Assembly (NCBI GenBank): GCA_963784175.1
Contig: CAWAQJ010000014.1
Location: 558,001-622,000 of the forward strand
Origin: JAIBJN01 sp963784175
GTDB lineage: Bacteria; Actinomycetota; Thermoleophilia; Gaiellales; Gaiellaceae
Direction: 5' to 3'
DNA length: 64,000 nucleotides
This document shows positions 40,453 through 49,613 of the stretch, piece after piece; within the stretch, counting starts at the first letter, position 1, and the number at the start of each line of letters is the position of its first letter. A program made the translations under genes and the position numbers. A model generated the notes under the pieces. The model had not been told where the DNA came from and searched no databases. It saw only the letters and a program-made list of their open reading frames with translations.

Positions 40453-41385
40453 ATGAGCCGCAGTCCGTTCGCCCGTCGCGCTGCGTGCGCGGCAGCCGCG
40501 CTCGTCGCGGTGCTTATTGTCGCGCCGTCGGCCTCGGCCGCACCGCTTGCGGGCCCGACGAACCTGCGCGTCGCCGCGATCACGCCGCACAGCGTCACGC
40601 TCGCGTGGAACGCGGCGACGAACCCCGGCAGCTTCACGTACGTGATCGAGGCCAGCTTCGGCTACCGACTTGGCGTGAAGCCCCCGAGCACGAGCTTCAC
40701 GTGGACGCGCGACATGGTCCCCGGCAGGACGTACTCGTTCGTCATGTGGGCGGGCAATGCCAAGGGCCAGGAGTCGGCGAAGAGCAACAAGCTGACGGTC
40801 ACGCTGCCCGTCGACAGGACACCGCCGGCCGCGCCCGTGGTGTCGGTGACAGGCACGACCTCGTCGAGCGTCGGGCTCTCGTGGCCCGCGGTCGCGGACG
40901 ACGACCACACGTGCTGCACGTACCGCGTCTTCGCGAACGGCACCCAGGTCTCGCTGGACAACCTGGTGTGGACCGGCGAGCGGGCCGTGACGGTGCTGCG
41001 GCTCGCAGCCGCGACGACGCACTCGTTCACGGTCGTCGCCGTCGACCCGTCGCGCAACGTGTCTGCGCCGAGCACGGCCGTGTCGGCGACCACGCAGGCG
41101 ACCAGCGACACGACCGGGCCGAGCGCCCCGGGGAACTTGATCGCGTGGGACTTCGGGTGCGAAACCTGGCTCTTCTGGGAGAAGTCGGTCGACGACGTCG
41201 ACCCACAGGTCGCCATTCGCTACGAGGTCTTCGTGAACGGCGTCTCGGATGGCAGCCAGACCAACGCCGACCGCTGGATCACCTACGGCACGCAGAGCTC
41301 GAACACGTTCTCCGTCCAGGCGATCGACAGCGCCGGCAACCGTTCTGTCATCAGCTCTGTGAGGCTCGACAACCAGGCCTGCTGA
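40453..41385 (+). CDS. secreted fibronectin type III protein
   Basis: 310 residues, ATG with GGGAGGA upstream. Signal peptide of about 32 residues (ALVAVLIVAPSASAAP), then three FN3 modules: 33-120 (PTNLRVAAITPHSVTLAWNA), 125-215 (APVVSVTGTTSSSVGLSW) and 225-310 (PGNLIAWDFGCETWLFWEKS). Two Cys pairs (TCC; C in FGCETW and the terminal Cys) may form disulfides. FN3 proteins of this kind are wall or extracellular binding proteins, often for polysaccharides. No catalytic domain. Confidence 0.85.
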   Translation: MSRSPFARRAACAAAALVAVLIVAPSASAAPLAGPTNLRVAAITPHSVTLAWNAATNPGSFTYVIEASFGYRLGVKPPSTSFTWTRDMVPGRTYSFVMWAGNAKGQESAKSNKLTVTLPVDRTPPAAPVVSVTGTTSSSVGLSWPAVADDDHTCCTYRVFANGTQVSLDNLVWTGERAVTVLRLAAATTHSFTVVAVDPSRNVSAPSTAVSATTQATSDTTGPSAPGNLIAWDFGCETWLFWEKSVDDVDPQVAIRYEVFVNGVSDGSQTNADRWITYGTQSSNTFSVQAIDSAGNRSVISSVRLDNQAC

Positions 41386-41406
41386 GCCCGTAGGCCGCTG
41401 ATCCAG

Positions 41407-41595
41407 TCAAGCCGCGCGGGCGAGACCGAGCCGCTCGGCGAGACGCTCGCGCTGCCATCCGCGTTCGGCCACGACCCCGGCCTCGTATCCCGCCGGGTGG
41501 AGCCCCGCTGTCGAGTGGGCAACGACGAAGGCGACGTTCGCAGCGATCGCGCCGGGCGTGGCTCTTTGCACGGACCCCGGCGAGGAAACCGGCAC
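41407..41595 (-). pseudogene. possible remnant of a minus-strand gene
   Basis: A 62-residue frame in the 283-nt gap between the FN3 gene and the next secreted protein. The part AANVAFVVAHSTAGLHPAGYEAGVVAERGWQRERLAERLGLARAA reads like the C-terminal helices of a normal enzyme, with high-GC third positions, but nothing precedes it. I do not recognise the family. A chance frame cannot be excluded. Confidence 0.25.
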
Positions 41596-41668
41596 GGCCT
41601 CCCGCCCCGTAGTTCAGAGCGGGGAGTGGTGAGAGGGCGCCCCGGGCGCCCGGAAAGGAGAGCCGACA

Positions 41669-42115
41669 ATGAGATGGCTCCTCGCGGCCGCGCTGGCGAC
41701 GCTCGCTCTCGCGCTGGCTGCCCCGGCGGTTGCCGCACCGAAGAAGCCGAAACCGCCGCCACCGCCGCCGCCAGACACGGCAGCGGACTGCACGTTCACG
41801 GCCCAGGCCGACGTCCCGGACTACCTCGTGCTCGCGACGCTGATGCTCAGGGTCGACTGCGCGACGGTGAAGCAGCGGATCACCGTCACCGCCACCGAGT
41901 TCACAAGGGATGGAGCTTCCCTTCCTTTGATCCCCTTCAGCACAATCACGTGCTCGAACACGAGCACCTGCATCTACGGGATCGACCTCTTCTCGTACGA
42001 CAACCATCCGGTCGCATTCCCCGGAGACCAGCGCTACTGCGCCAGCGGCTTCGGGCTCGTCGGAGGACGCACCCTCGGACCTGCCGGCGCTTGCGAGAAC
42101 GACCCGCGCCTCTGA
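41669..42115 (+). CDS. small secreted protein, unknown family
   Basis: 148 residues. Signal peptide (MRWLLAAALATLALALAAPAVA), a Lys/Pro run (PKKPKPPPPPPP), then a compact Cys-containing domain with five Cys (DCTFTAQAD, LRVDCATVK, STITCSNTSTC, QRYCASGFG, GACEND), probably disulfide-bonded. ATG with AAAGGAGAG upstream. No similarity recognised. An export role at the cell surface is all that can be inferred. Confidence 0.7.
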   Translation: MRWLLAAALATLALALAAPAVAAPKKPKPPPPPPPDTAADCTFTAQADVPDYLVLATLMLRVDCATVKQRITVTATEFTRDGASLPLIPFSTITCSNTSTCIYGIDLFSYDNHPVAFPGDQRYCASGFGLVGGRTLGPAGACENDPRL

Positions 42116-42162
42116 CGGACGAGAGACGCCGTGGGCCGGTCGGCTCGACCGGCCCACGGGTC

Positions 42163-42738
42163 TCAGAGCACGATGCCTTCGGGAGCGTCGCGCTGTGTCG
42201 CGACGCCGAAGTCCGTCGCACGCTCGACGGTCCCCAGCCACTCGTAGGCGAGACCCTTCAGGCCGATCAGCTCGATGCCGCCTCTGGACATGCGCGCGAG
42301 CCCCTGCTCGTGGGCGGTGCCCGGCGAGGCGACGGCGTCTTCCACGACGACGACGCGCTTCCCGGCCTCCAGGAGGCCGAGCGCCGACTGGGCGACGCAG
42401 ACATCCGTCTCGAGACCGCAGAGAACGGCGGTATCCCTTTCCTCACGGGACACGTCGGCGAGGATCTCCGGACACGCAGCGAGGTCGAAGACGGGCTTCG
42501 CGTGCCTGATCGTCCCAGCGGGGAGGGCGCCTGCGACCGGCGCGGCGGTCTCACCGTTGCGCTCGGGCTCCTCCTCCGTGACGACCACCGGGACCCTGAG
42601 CCAGCCCGCAAGCCTGCAGAGCCACCGGATTCGATCGACGAGGGCCGCGGCCTCGTCCTCCGGCAGCTTGCGGAGAAAGCCGTCCTGCACGTCGACCACC
42701 GCGAGGACGCTTCCGTCGGCGTGCAGTCGGCGTGCCAC
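42163..42738 (-). CDS. isochorismatase-family hydrolase
   Basis: 191 residues. The cysteine-hydrolase triad is present: Asp in LAVVDVQDGF (about 16), Lys in RHAKPVFD (about 80) and Cys in LCGLETDVCVAQSA (about 113). Members cleave amides or ureides such as nicotinamide, N-carbamoyl sarcosine or biuret. Its position at the end of the amine island makes an amide or N-carbamoyl intermediate attractive, but nothing in the sequence fixes the substrate. It lies 46 nt downstream of the GcvT-like gene on the same strand. Confidence 0.82.
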   Translation of the reverse strand: MARRLHADGSVLAVVDVQDGFLRKLPEDEAAALVDRIRWLCRLAGWLRVPVVVTEEEPERNGETAAPVAGALPAGTIRHAKPVFDLAACPEILADVSREERDTAVLCGLETDVCVAQSALGLLEAGKRVVVVEDAVASPGTAHEQGLARMSRGGIELIGLKGLAYEWLGTVERATDFGVATQRDAPEGIVL

Positions 42739-42784
42739 GAGCCGGATCTTGCCACGCGACGCCGCGTGGCCTCCCTGTCCCTAC

Positions 42785-43879
42785 CTATGCGCGCGGCCGG
42801 GCGCGCTCCGGGTCGTAGAACGGAAGCGACGCGACCTCGCCCTCGGCGTCGCCGGCCCGTACGCGAGCTCCGATGCTTCCCGACACCTTGCCGTCGAGCA
42901 CCGCGAGGGCGATCACACGGTCGAGAACGGCACTGTGGACTGCGACGGTGACCACGCCGACGGGCTCGCCCTCGTGCTCGACCACTGACTCGGGATCGGG
43001 CACGACATCTCCCTCGAAGGCGATGCCGGTGATGCTCCGGCGCAACGGCTCGTCGACGAGCCCTTGAAGCGCTGCCTTCCCGATGTAGTCGCCCTTGTCG
43101 AGCTTGACGGCCCAGCCGAGCCCGAGCTCGTACGGCGTCAGCTCGCCCGGCTGATAGTCGAAGGTCACGAAGATCAGCGCGGATTCCACGCGGAGGTAGT
43201 CGGCCGCCTCGAGCCCGTACGGGCGGATCCCGTCGTCCGCACCGGCCTCGAGGAGCGCTGTCCAGACCTTGGCCACCGCTGCGGGCGAGGCGAAGATCTC
43301 GTAGCCCAGCTCGCCGCTGTAGCCGGTGCGCGACAGGATGCACTCCTCCCCGGCGACGACCGTTTCGACGCAATGGAAGTACGGGAGCCCGGCGAGATCG
43401 GCATCCGTGACACGCCCGACGACGTCCCGGGAGCGCGGGCCCTGGATCTGCACGCCACCGCGCTCGTCGCTCATCGGCACGAGCTCGACGTCGAATCCGG
43501 CCGAGGCAGCGCGGAAATGATCCTCGCTGGAGAGCAGCCCGGAGACGAGCATCACCCGCTCGGGCCCGAGGTGGAAGACGGTGATGTCGTCGAGGGCCAT
43601 CCCCTCCTCGTTGCAGACCGGCGTGTAGTGGACGCGCCCGACCGGCATGTCGGAGCAATCCTGGGCCACGATGTAGTCGGCGGCTCGCAGCGCGTCGGGC
43701 CCCCGGAGCTCCCACTTGCGCAGGCCCGAGTTCTCCACGATGCCCACGCTGTTTCGGGGCGCGAGATATTCCTCGACCGGGTTCCCGAAGTTGGACGGCC
43801 AGGGCCAGCCGTCCCACTCGTAGAACTCGACGCCCATCTCGCTCTGGAGCTGCTGCACGGGAGTCAGATCAGCGGTCAT
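42785..43879 (-). CDS. GcvT-like aminomethyltransferase (folate-dependent)
   Basis: 364 residues, the normal length for a stand-alone T-protein/DmdA-type enzyme. Typical segments: AAPRNSVGI-like EEYLAPRNSVGIVE, DMPVGRVHYTPVCNEEGMALDDITVFHLG, GVQIQGPRSRDVV, RTGYSGELGYEIF, LEAADYLRVES, YELGLGWAVKLDKGDYIGKAAL. The fold binds tetrahydrofolate and accepts a methyl or methylene group from N-methyl (or S-methyl) donors. In this island it probably takes C1 units from demethylated amines. A half copy of the repeated operator lies 46-68 nt upstream of its ATG. Confidence 0.85.
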   Translation of the reverse strand: MTADLTPVQQLQSEMGVEFYEWDGWPWPSNFGNPVEEYLAPRNSVGIVENSGLRKWELRGPDALRAADYIVAQDCSDMPVGRVHYTPVCNEEGMALDDITVFHLGPERVMLVSGLLSSEDHFRAASAGFDVELVPMSDERGGVQIQGPRSRDVVGRVTDADLAGLPYFHCVETVVAGEECILSRTGYSGELGYEIFASPAAVAKVWTALLEAGADDGIRPYGLEAADYLRVESALIFVTFDYQPGELTPYELGLGWAVKLDKGDYIGKAALQGLVDEPLRRSITGIAFEGDVVPDPESVVEHEGEPVGVVTVAVHSAVLDRVIALAVLDGKVSGSIGARVRAGDAEGEVASLPFYDPERARPRA

Positions 43880-43924
43880 TCGGCCTCCACCTCGTGGTCG
43901 TCGATTCGTCCGGGTTCAAACATC

Positions 43925-43947
43925 TAGAAGCAGCTTTTATAGCGCGG
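43925..43947. promoter_or_regulatory. operator-like site B (half match)
   Basis: TAGAAGCAGCTTTTATAG followed by CGCGG. Its first 18 nt match site A (48681) at 15 positions; the right arm TTCTA is missing. On the minus strand TATAAA (43936-43941) inside it could be the -10 box of the GcvT-like gene. Confidence 0.45.
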
Positions 43948-43976
43948 CGCAACTATGAGCCATCCGGCCTGGCTCG

Positions 43977-45155
43977 TCAAATCGACCGCGCGGTCAAGCT
44001 GAGCGCACCTCGGTAGACGCCCGCCGCATCGTCCGGCGTCCAGTCCCACGGGGCGAGCGTGATGAAGTAGTCGCTGAGAGCTGCGGCCGCCAGATCGTCG
44101 ATGTCCGACTCGTCGACGTCGAAGGCAGACAGCACCGGGAAGTCGATCTCGAACAGGATCCTCTCCACCCCCCGCACCGCGCGGGATCCGTCGTGGGTGC
44201 CGTCGGCCGGTTCGCCGAGCGCGTCGGCGATCCGCTCGAACAGGTCGGGCGCTCCGCGGCGGTCGACGTCCATCGACCCGGCCAGGACGAGCCCGACCGT
44301 CAGCCCGTGCGGAAGCCCGTAGCGGCCGCCGAGCGTCATGGCGAGCGAGTGCTCCGAGCCGCAGTCCGAGATGTTCATCGCGAGCCCGGCCATGAGGCTC
44401 GCGCAGGCCATCTCCTGGCGGGCGGCCCGGTTCTCGCCGTCGGCGACGACCGCGGGCAACGCACGGGCGCCCAGGTGTATGGCCTCGAGCGCGATCGCGG
44501 TCCCGATGGGCTTGCGGGAGTCCGTCACGCTCGACGCGATCGCCTGGGCAAGGGCGTCGATGCCGCCCCAGGAAGTCACGTTCGCCGGCGCCCCGTACGT
44601 GAGGGCCGGGTCGACGAGCGCGTACTGCGCCCGGATGAAAGGAGCAGCGATCCCCGTCTTCGTGTGAGTCTTCTCGTCGGCGATCACGATGCCCCCGGAG
44701 ACCTCCGAGCCCGACCCGGCGGTCGTCGGAATCGCGACGAGCGGCACCGCCGGCGAAGAGGCGGCGAGGTCGAGGTCGGCGGCAACGGTCAGGTACGGCA
44801 CCCGGGCGCTCAGCGCCAGGCGCGCGCCCTTGGCGAGATCGATCACCGAGCCGCCACCGATTGCGATCAGGATGTCGGCTTCGGCCGCGGCGATGGCCTC
44901 GCAGAGGGAATCGGCCTCCCCTGAAGTCGGCTCGCCCGGGGCCTTGACGTGCGTCGTCACCTCGACGCGCTCCTGCGAGAGTGCCGCGAGTGCGTCCGCG
45001 ACGCCGGGAAGCTCGCCTGCAACGGCGTCGAGAATCACGTAGGCCCGGCGTGCCCCTTCCTCCCGCGCGATCGCGGCAAGCTCGGCCACAACGCCCTCGC
45101 CGAAGCGGATGTCGACGGGCAACCGGCCGTCGAACGCGGGAATGCCCGGCGTCAC
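43977..45155 (-). CDS. iron-containing alcohol dehydrogenase
   Basis: 392 residues from GTG 45155, which overlaps the TGA of the reductase gene (GTGA). NAD-binding GGGSVIDLAKGARL, TTAGSGSEVSGG, and the metal site residues in GGIDALAQAI, ISDCGSEHSLAMTLGG and YGLPHGLTVG. Group III Fe-ADHs oxidise alcohols or reduce aldehydes, and here possibly handle an aldehyde or hydroxymethyl product of amine oxidation. Part of the run amidohydrolase - P450 - ferredoxin - reductase - Fe-ADH. Confidence 0.85.
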   Translation of the reverse strand: MTPGIPAFDGRLPVDIRFGEGVVAELAAIAREEGARRAYVILDAVAGELPGVADALAALSQERVEVTTHVKAPGEPTSGEADSLCEAIAAAEADILIAIGGGSVIDLAKGARLALSARVPYLTVAADLDLAASSPAVPLVAIPTTAGSGSEVSGGIVIADEKTHTKTGIAAPFIRAQYALVDPALTYGAPANVTSWGGIDALAQAIASSVTDSRKPIGTAIALEAIHLGARALPAVVADGENRAARQEMACASLMAGLAMNISDCGSEHSLAMTLGGRYGLPHGLTVGLVLAGSMDVDRRGAPDLFERIADALGEPADGTHDGSRAVRGVERILFEIDFPVLSAFDVDESDIDDLAAAALSDYFITLAPWDWTPDDAAGVYRGALSLTARSI

Positions 45156-46298
45156 GACCCGTTCGCGCCTTCGTGCCCGGCCAGGATCGCACGCGCGTCG
45201 CGGAGCCTCGCCGCGCTGAGCACGAGAACGGCGACGACCTGACCCTCGGCGTTCCGGCCGACGTGGACGCCGTCGATCTCCTCCCACTCCTCGGCCTGGT
45301 CTCCGAACCCGAGCTCCTGCAGGTGCAGGGGCCCGATGTTGCTGAACCAGAACGGCTCGGCGTCGAACGGCTGGGCGGCGCCGAGCACGCTCTCGGCTGC
45401 CTGGATCCCGGTCCGTCGCGCCCAGTCCCAGTGGGGGAAGGCGATCCTTCCGTAGCGCGGGTGCGCCACCGCTGCACAGTCGCCGCAGGCCCAGAGGCCG
45501 TCATGACCGAGGACACGCATTCCGTCGTCGACGCTCAGCGTGCCGTTTCCGTTGCTTCGAAGCTCAGCGGGCAGGGACGTGGCGATCCCGGCGGCGACGA
45601 TCACGACATCAGCCTCCAGGTCACCGTGTGACCCAGTCCGAACCAGCCACCGGTTCGCATCTTCGTCGCAGATCGCCTCCTCCACCTCGCAGGCGCCGAG
45701 AAAGCTGACCCCGAGGTCGTCGAGCACCGCGGCGGCAAGGCTCGGGATCGGGTCGTGGAACTGATGCAGCGGCCGTTCCTCGAGCTCCAGCAGCGTCACG
45801 CTGTGCTCGGGCGCAAGCGCGGCAGCCGTCTCGACGCCGATCAGGCCGGCGCCCACGATCAGCACGCGCCGTGCGGTGCCGAGTCGGCTACAGAGCCACC
45901 GGAACGCCGGGCCGGTCGAGTTCGAGTCCGCGCGCTCGAGGCCCGGAATCGCGGGACGCGTGTACTCGAGGCCGGTCGCCCAGACGAGCGGCCCCTCGGC
46001 CGAGTGCCAGGCGAGCTCGTCGCCGCCTTCGTCGATGCCGAGCTGACGCTTCTCCGAGATCGAGAGCGCGGACGACTCCGTCGATATGGACGATGCCCTG
46101 GTCGGCCAGGCTCTCGGCATCGGCGAGGATCGGAAGGACTCCCGTACGCAGTCCGTGCTTGGAAAGCGGTGGGCGATCGTGCGGAAGCCCCGGGCCGATC
46201 ATCACCGTGCGGCGACCGTGCTCCCCGAGCCGCTTCGCGCACGCGTACCCGGACACGCCGTTGCCGACGACGACCACGTCGTCGCGGCCGATCTCCAT
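45152..46298 (-). pseudogene. FAD-dependent ferredoxin reductase, frameshifted
   Basis: The start (MEIGRDDVVVVGNGVSGYA, FAD motif GxGxxG) and the rest of the reductase (GPLVWATGLEYTRP, VLIVGAGLIGVETAAAL NAD motif, VVIVAAGIATSLP, DGLWACGDCAAVAHP) lie in different frames. The break is near 46050-46060, where LDL should continue into EKRQLGIDEGG; removing one G restores one protein of about 381 residues. An assembly error or a true inactivation fits equally. Family: rubredoxin/ferredoxin reductases that feed P450s or dioxygenases. It sits between the ferredoxin gene and the Fe-ADH gene. Confidence 0.75.
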
Positions 46299-46543
46299 CA
46301 GCTCGACTCCTCGCCCCCGGAGATCGCGCCGACCACCTCGACGATCGAGATCGCGCCGGACGGGCAGCCTCGACAGACGCGCTCGGCCCGGTCACGCGGA
46401 AGGGCCTTGCCCGGCAGGACGTGCGCCACGCCGTCGTCTCCAAGCCGGAACGCGTCCGGCTCGGACTCGACGCAGACGCCGATGCCGATGCAGATGTTGT
46501 CGTCGACCTGCACGTGCACGAGATCGTCGCTCTCGGGTGGCAT
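46298..46543 (-). CDS. [3Fe-4S] ferredoxin (P450 partner)
   Basis: 81 residues. The cluster ligands read CIGIGVC near residue 18 and CRGCPSGAI near residue 58, i.e. the CxxxxxC(n)CxxCP arrangement of single-cluster ferredoxins that shuttle electrons from a reductase to a cytochrome P450. Gene order P450 - ferredoxin - reductase, with 1-16 nt spacing, matches known three-component P450 systems of actinobacteria. Confidence 0.85.
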   Translation of the reverse strand: MPPESDDLVHVQVDDNICIGIGVCVESEPDAFRLGDDGVAHVLPGKALPRDRAERVCRGCPSGAISIVEVVGAISGGEESS

Positions 46544-46559
46544 CTGCGAGCCCTCTGTC

Positions 46560-47855
46560 TCAGGCGCCGGAAGTGACTCGGACGGGGAGCGTTCTCAATC
46601 CGTTCACGAAGTTGGATCGGATCCGCGCCGGGGCTCCGGCCGCCTCGAGGTGAACGTCCTTGTCGAGCAGCTCCTCGAGCAAGACCCTGAGCTCGAGCCG
46701 GGCGAGCCAGGCGCCCAGGCAGTAGTGGGGCCCGGTGCCGCCGAACGTCACGTGCTCGTTCGGCGTTCGCCCGACGTCGAACCGGTGCGGATCCGGCAGG
46801 ACGCGCTCGTCGAAGTTGCCGGAGACGTACCACATGACCACCTTGTCGCCCCGGCTGACCGGGACGCCGCGGATCTCCGTGTCCCGCATCGCGGTGCGGC
46901 GGAAGTACATGATCGGCGTCGCCCAGCGGAGGATCTCCTCGACCGCGGTCGGGATCAGGTCGCGATCCGCCCGCAGCCGGTCGAGCTCATCCGGGTTCTC
47001 GATCAGGGCATGGACCCCCTGGGAGATGGCCGTCCGCGTCGTTTCGTTTCCTGCGAACACGAGGATCTGGAAGAAGTTGCAGTACTCCGGGTCGGTGAGG
47101 TGCTCCCCGTCGACCTCGGCCTGGACGAGCAGCGTGAGCAGATCGTCACGCGGCTCGTCTCGTCGCTCGTTCCCGATCTTGCGGCCGTACTCGAAGAGCG
47201 CGTGCGACGCGGGGCTGCTGAACGGGAGGAGCTCGAGCGCGGTCGCGTTGCCGTACGCGGTCGGATCCAGCGGCTCCCCGGACGTGCCCTCGACGAGGTG
47301 GTCCGAGAGCTCGACCATGAACGCCGCGTCTTCCTCCGGTATCCCGAGGATGCGCACGATCACGTTGATGGGCAGGGGCGCCGCGACCGCCGTGACGAAG
47401 TCGCCCTCGCCCTCGGCGATCAGCCGATCCAGCAAGTCCGAGGCGATCTCACGCGTGGCCTGCTCGTACTCCGCGACCTTGCCCGGCGTGAAGGCGGCGC
47501 TGACGAGGCGGCGGAGGCGCGTGTGGTCGGGCGGGTCGGTCTCGAGGATCGACCGCCGGGCCTCGAGCGCGTCGGGATCCAGGTCGAAGAGGAGCACGTG
47601 CTCCGCCGCGGACGAGTACGTCGCCGGATCCCTGGAGATGGCGACGATGTCCTCGTGCCGGGTGATCGCCCAGAACCCCTTGCTGCGATCGGACCACTCG
47701 TGCCAGTGCACCGGAGCGTGGTCTCGCAGAAGCCGAAACGACTCGTGCGGCAGCTTTTCCTCGTAGATCGCCGGATCGGCGATCTCGATGTCGCTCAGAT
47801 GATCAAGCGATGAGACCAAGGTGATGCTCTCCCTGCGCTCGTACGCCGTGTTCAC
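46560..47855 (-). CDS. cytochrome P450
   Basis: 431 residues. The I-helix motif AGNETTR is at 268-274 (Glu/Thr for oxygen activation), ExxR is EEILR ending at 310, and the heme loop FGGTGPHYCLG is at 371-381 with Cys379 as the axial ligand. Bacterial class I type, fed by the adjoining ferredoxin and reductase. Substrate unknown; in this island N- or O-demethylation of an amine or hydroxylation of a side chain is plausible. ATG 47855 overlaps the previous gene by 53 nt; TTG 47819, with AGGGAGAG upstream, is an alternative start. Confidence 0.9.
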   Translation of the reverse strand: MNTAYERRESITLVSSLDHLSDIEIADPAIYEEKLPHESFRLLRDHAPVHWHEWSDRSKGFWAITRHEDIVAISRDPATYSSAAEHVLLFDLDPDALEARRSILETDPPDHTRLRRLVSAAFTPGKVAEYEQATREIASDLLDRLIAEGEGDFVTAVAAPLPINVIVRILGIPEEDAAFMVELSDHLVEGTSGEPLDPTAYGNATALELLPFSSPASHALFEYGRKIGNERRDEPRDDLLTLLVQAEVDGEHLTDPEYCNFFQILVFAGNETTRTAISQGVHALIENPDELDRLRADRDLIPTAVEEILRWATPIMYFRRTAMRDTEIRGVPVSRGDKVVMWYVSGNFDERVLPDPHRFDVGRTPNEHVTFGGTGPHYCLGAWLARLELRVLLEELLDKDVHLEAAGAPARIRSNFVNGLRTLPVRVTSGA

Positions 47856-48591
47856 GTGCCGCCCGGACCAGCGCCTGGTACGGCTTGAGGTGGGCGGGAT
47901 TTCGCTCGAGCATGAACTCCGGGTGGAAGAGGACGCCGAGCAGGAAGCCCTCGCGCGCGTCCCCTTCGATCACCTCGACGACTCCGTCCTGGGACTGACC
48001 GGTGACGCGAATCTGTGCTCCGATCTCGCTCGGCGCCTGGCTGTGGAGGCACCAGACGTCGACGGCCTCCGACTCGTAGACCGCCGCGGCCAGGCTCCCC
48101 GGCGAGAGCTCGACGCTGTGGGCCACGACGTGATCGAACCCGTCCATGGCCGTTGAATCCATCGTGTGGCGGGCTCCGGCCAGGCTGCCCCCGTAGGCGA
48201 CGTTGATCAGCTCCATCCCGCGACAGACGCCGAGAATGGGCTTGCCTCGCTCGCGGGCCGCGCGAACGAGCGCGATCTCGAATGCATCCCGCACCGGATC
48301 GTGGTCACCTTCGCCGTCGCGCGGGGCTGCGCCGCCGTACGCCGACGGAGCGATGTCGGCGCCACCCGAGATGACGAACGCGTCGAGCTGGTCCGCGTAC
48401 CGCTCGGGAGCGTCCTCGTCGGCCTCGCCGACCGCCGGAAGAATTACCGGGTCTCCGCCGGCCTGAACGACGGCACGCGGATTGCGGCGATCGATGTAGT
48501 GGGCGGGCAGCTTTCCGACGCCGGGGCGGACAACCTCGCACGAGCCTCCGGTGATGCCGACCAAGGGACGTGCAGCACCACTGTCGGCCAT
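47803..48591 (-). CDS. PuuD-like class I glutamine amidotransferase (gamma-glutamyl amide hydrolase)
   Basis: 262 residues. Nucleophile elbow LGVCRGMELINVAYGG (Cys near 122), His/Glu in LGVLFHPEFMLERNP, and VGITGG and ISGGADIAPSAYGG as in PuuD-type gamma-glutamyl-gamma-aminobutyrate hydrolases. It would release the amine-derived acid from its gamma-glutamyl conjugate. First gene of the P450 run; site A (48681-48703) lies about 90 nt upstream of its ATG, which has GGGGAGGA in front. A second amidotransferase lies at 57561-58235. Confidence 0.87.
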   Translation of the reverse strand: MADSGAARPLVGITGGSCEVVRPGVGKLPAHYIDRRNPRAVVQAGGDPVILPAVGEADEDAPERYADQLDAFVISGGADIAPSAYGGAAPRDGEGDHDPVRDAFEIALVRAARERGKPILGVCRGMELINVAYGGSLAGARHTMDSTAMDGFDHVVAHSVELSPGSLAAAVYESEAVDVWCLHSQAPSEIGAQIRVTGQSQDGVVEVIEGDAREGFLLGVLFHPEFMLERNPAHLKPYQALVRAAREHGVRAQGEHHLGLIA

Positions 48592-48680
48592 GAGCCTCGG
48601 TTCCTCCCCAAGTGCGTCGGCTACGGCGACTCCCGAACGGCGTGAAGCGCTCGGAGCGACAGCGTGAAAAGAGATTGATC

Positions 48681-48703
48681 TAGAAACAGTTTTTTTAGTT
48701 CTA
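48681..48703. promoter_or_regulatory. operator-like site A (palindrome)
   Basis: TAGAA-N13-TTCTA, with the inner part ACAG-T7-AG. Same 23-nt length and arms as site C (50624-50646). It lies in the promoter region of the P450 run and downstream of the GntR gene. Length and symmetry fit a GntR/FadR-type dimer site. Confidence 0.6.
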
Positions 48704-48752
48704 CCGGAGCGCGGCGCGTCCTGTCAAGCGCGGGCGCCGGCGCCGATCGCGC

Positions 48753-49580
48753 TCAGCTAACCGACCGCTTCGAGCCGCGGCCACGCCCGGCCTTCTCGCT
48801 CGGGGCAGCCGCGCGTGGGCCGTCGCGGAGGACCTGCGCCTGCAGGCCGAGCCAGATCGCCAGGGTCGACTGCACGTGCTCGCTCATTGCCTTTCGTGCA
48901 CGCTCCGGCTGTCGCGCCTTGACTGCTCGAACGATCGCGCGGTGCTCCCGGTTCGAGAGCTTCAGGGTCGAGATCGGGTTCTTGTCCCAGAGCGCGGACA
49001 CCTGGTACACGCGCGGACGAAGCTCGGCGACCGCGGTCACGAGGTTCTGCGACCCGGAGGCGTCGGCAAGGATGAGGTGGAAGAGCGCGTCGGTCTCGCC
49101 CCAGGCACGGAAGTCGGTGAGGTCGTCCATCTGCGCGGCGAGCTCGGCGAGATATGCAACCTGTTCCTCGGTCGCGCGCTCTGCCGCAAGCGCGGCCGTG
49201 CCGCCCTCGATCACGAGCCTGTAGTCGGAAAGGTCGCGGAGCTCTTCTTCCGGGGGCAGCGGCGACGAGGGGATGGCCGCGGTTCGCGGAAGCGAGCCGC
49301 TGACGAAGGTCCCGCCGGAGCGGCCCCGCCTGGTCTCGACCAGACCCGCCTCCCTGAGGATCGCGAGCGATTCTCGGAGGGTCACGACCGAGATCCCGAG
49401 GGACTGCGCCAGCTTGGTCTCGCGCGGGAGCTGATCGCCCGGCCGCAGGAGGCCTATGGCGATCGCCTGGCCGAGGCGGGCGACGGCCTCCGCGACGGCA
49501 CTGCCCTGGCGTATCGGTGTGAAGACCGTGCGGTGGACAAGGCTCTCGACGAAGGCTGCGGACCCGGGCTCGTTGTCCAT
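48753..49580 (-). CDS. GntR-family regulator (FadR/FCD type)
   Basis: 275 residues. N-terminal winged helix with RPGDQLPRETKLAQSLGISVVTLRESLAILREAGLVETRRGRSGGTFV (about 44-92), then an all-helical FCD ligand domain (about 115-255) with the typical YRLVIEGGTAALAAERAT and FHLILADASGS patterns. It is the best candidate to bind the TAGAA-N13-TTCTA sites that surround it. Lies 33 nt behind the MetX-like gene on the same strand, so it is probably in its transcript. Confidence 0.88.
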   Translation of the reverse strand: MDNEPGSAAFVESLVHRTVFTPIRQGSAVAEAVARLGQAIAIGLLRPGDQLPRETKLAQSLGISVVTLRESLAILREAGLVETRRGRSGGTFVSGSLPRTAAIPSSPLPPEEELRDLSDYRLVIEGGTAALAAERATEEQVAYLAELAAQMDDLTDFRAWGETDALFHLILADASGSQNLVTAVAELRPRVYQVSALWDKNPISTLKLSNREHRAIVRAVKARQPERARKAMSEHVQSTLAIWLGLQAQVLRDGPRAAAPSEKAGRGRGSKRSVS

Positions 49581-49613
49581 CGAAATCAGCGTACCAGCCG
49601 TCCCAAGCCGGTC

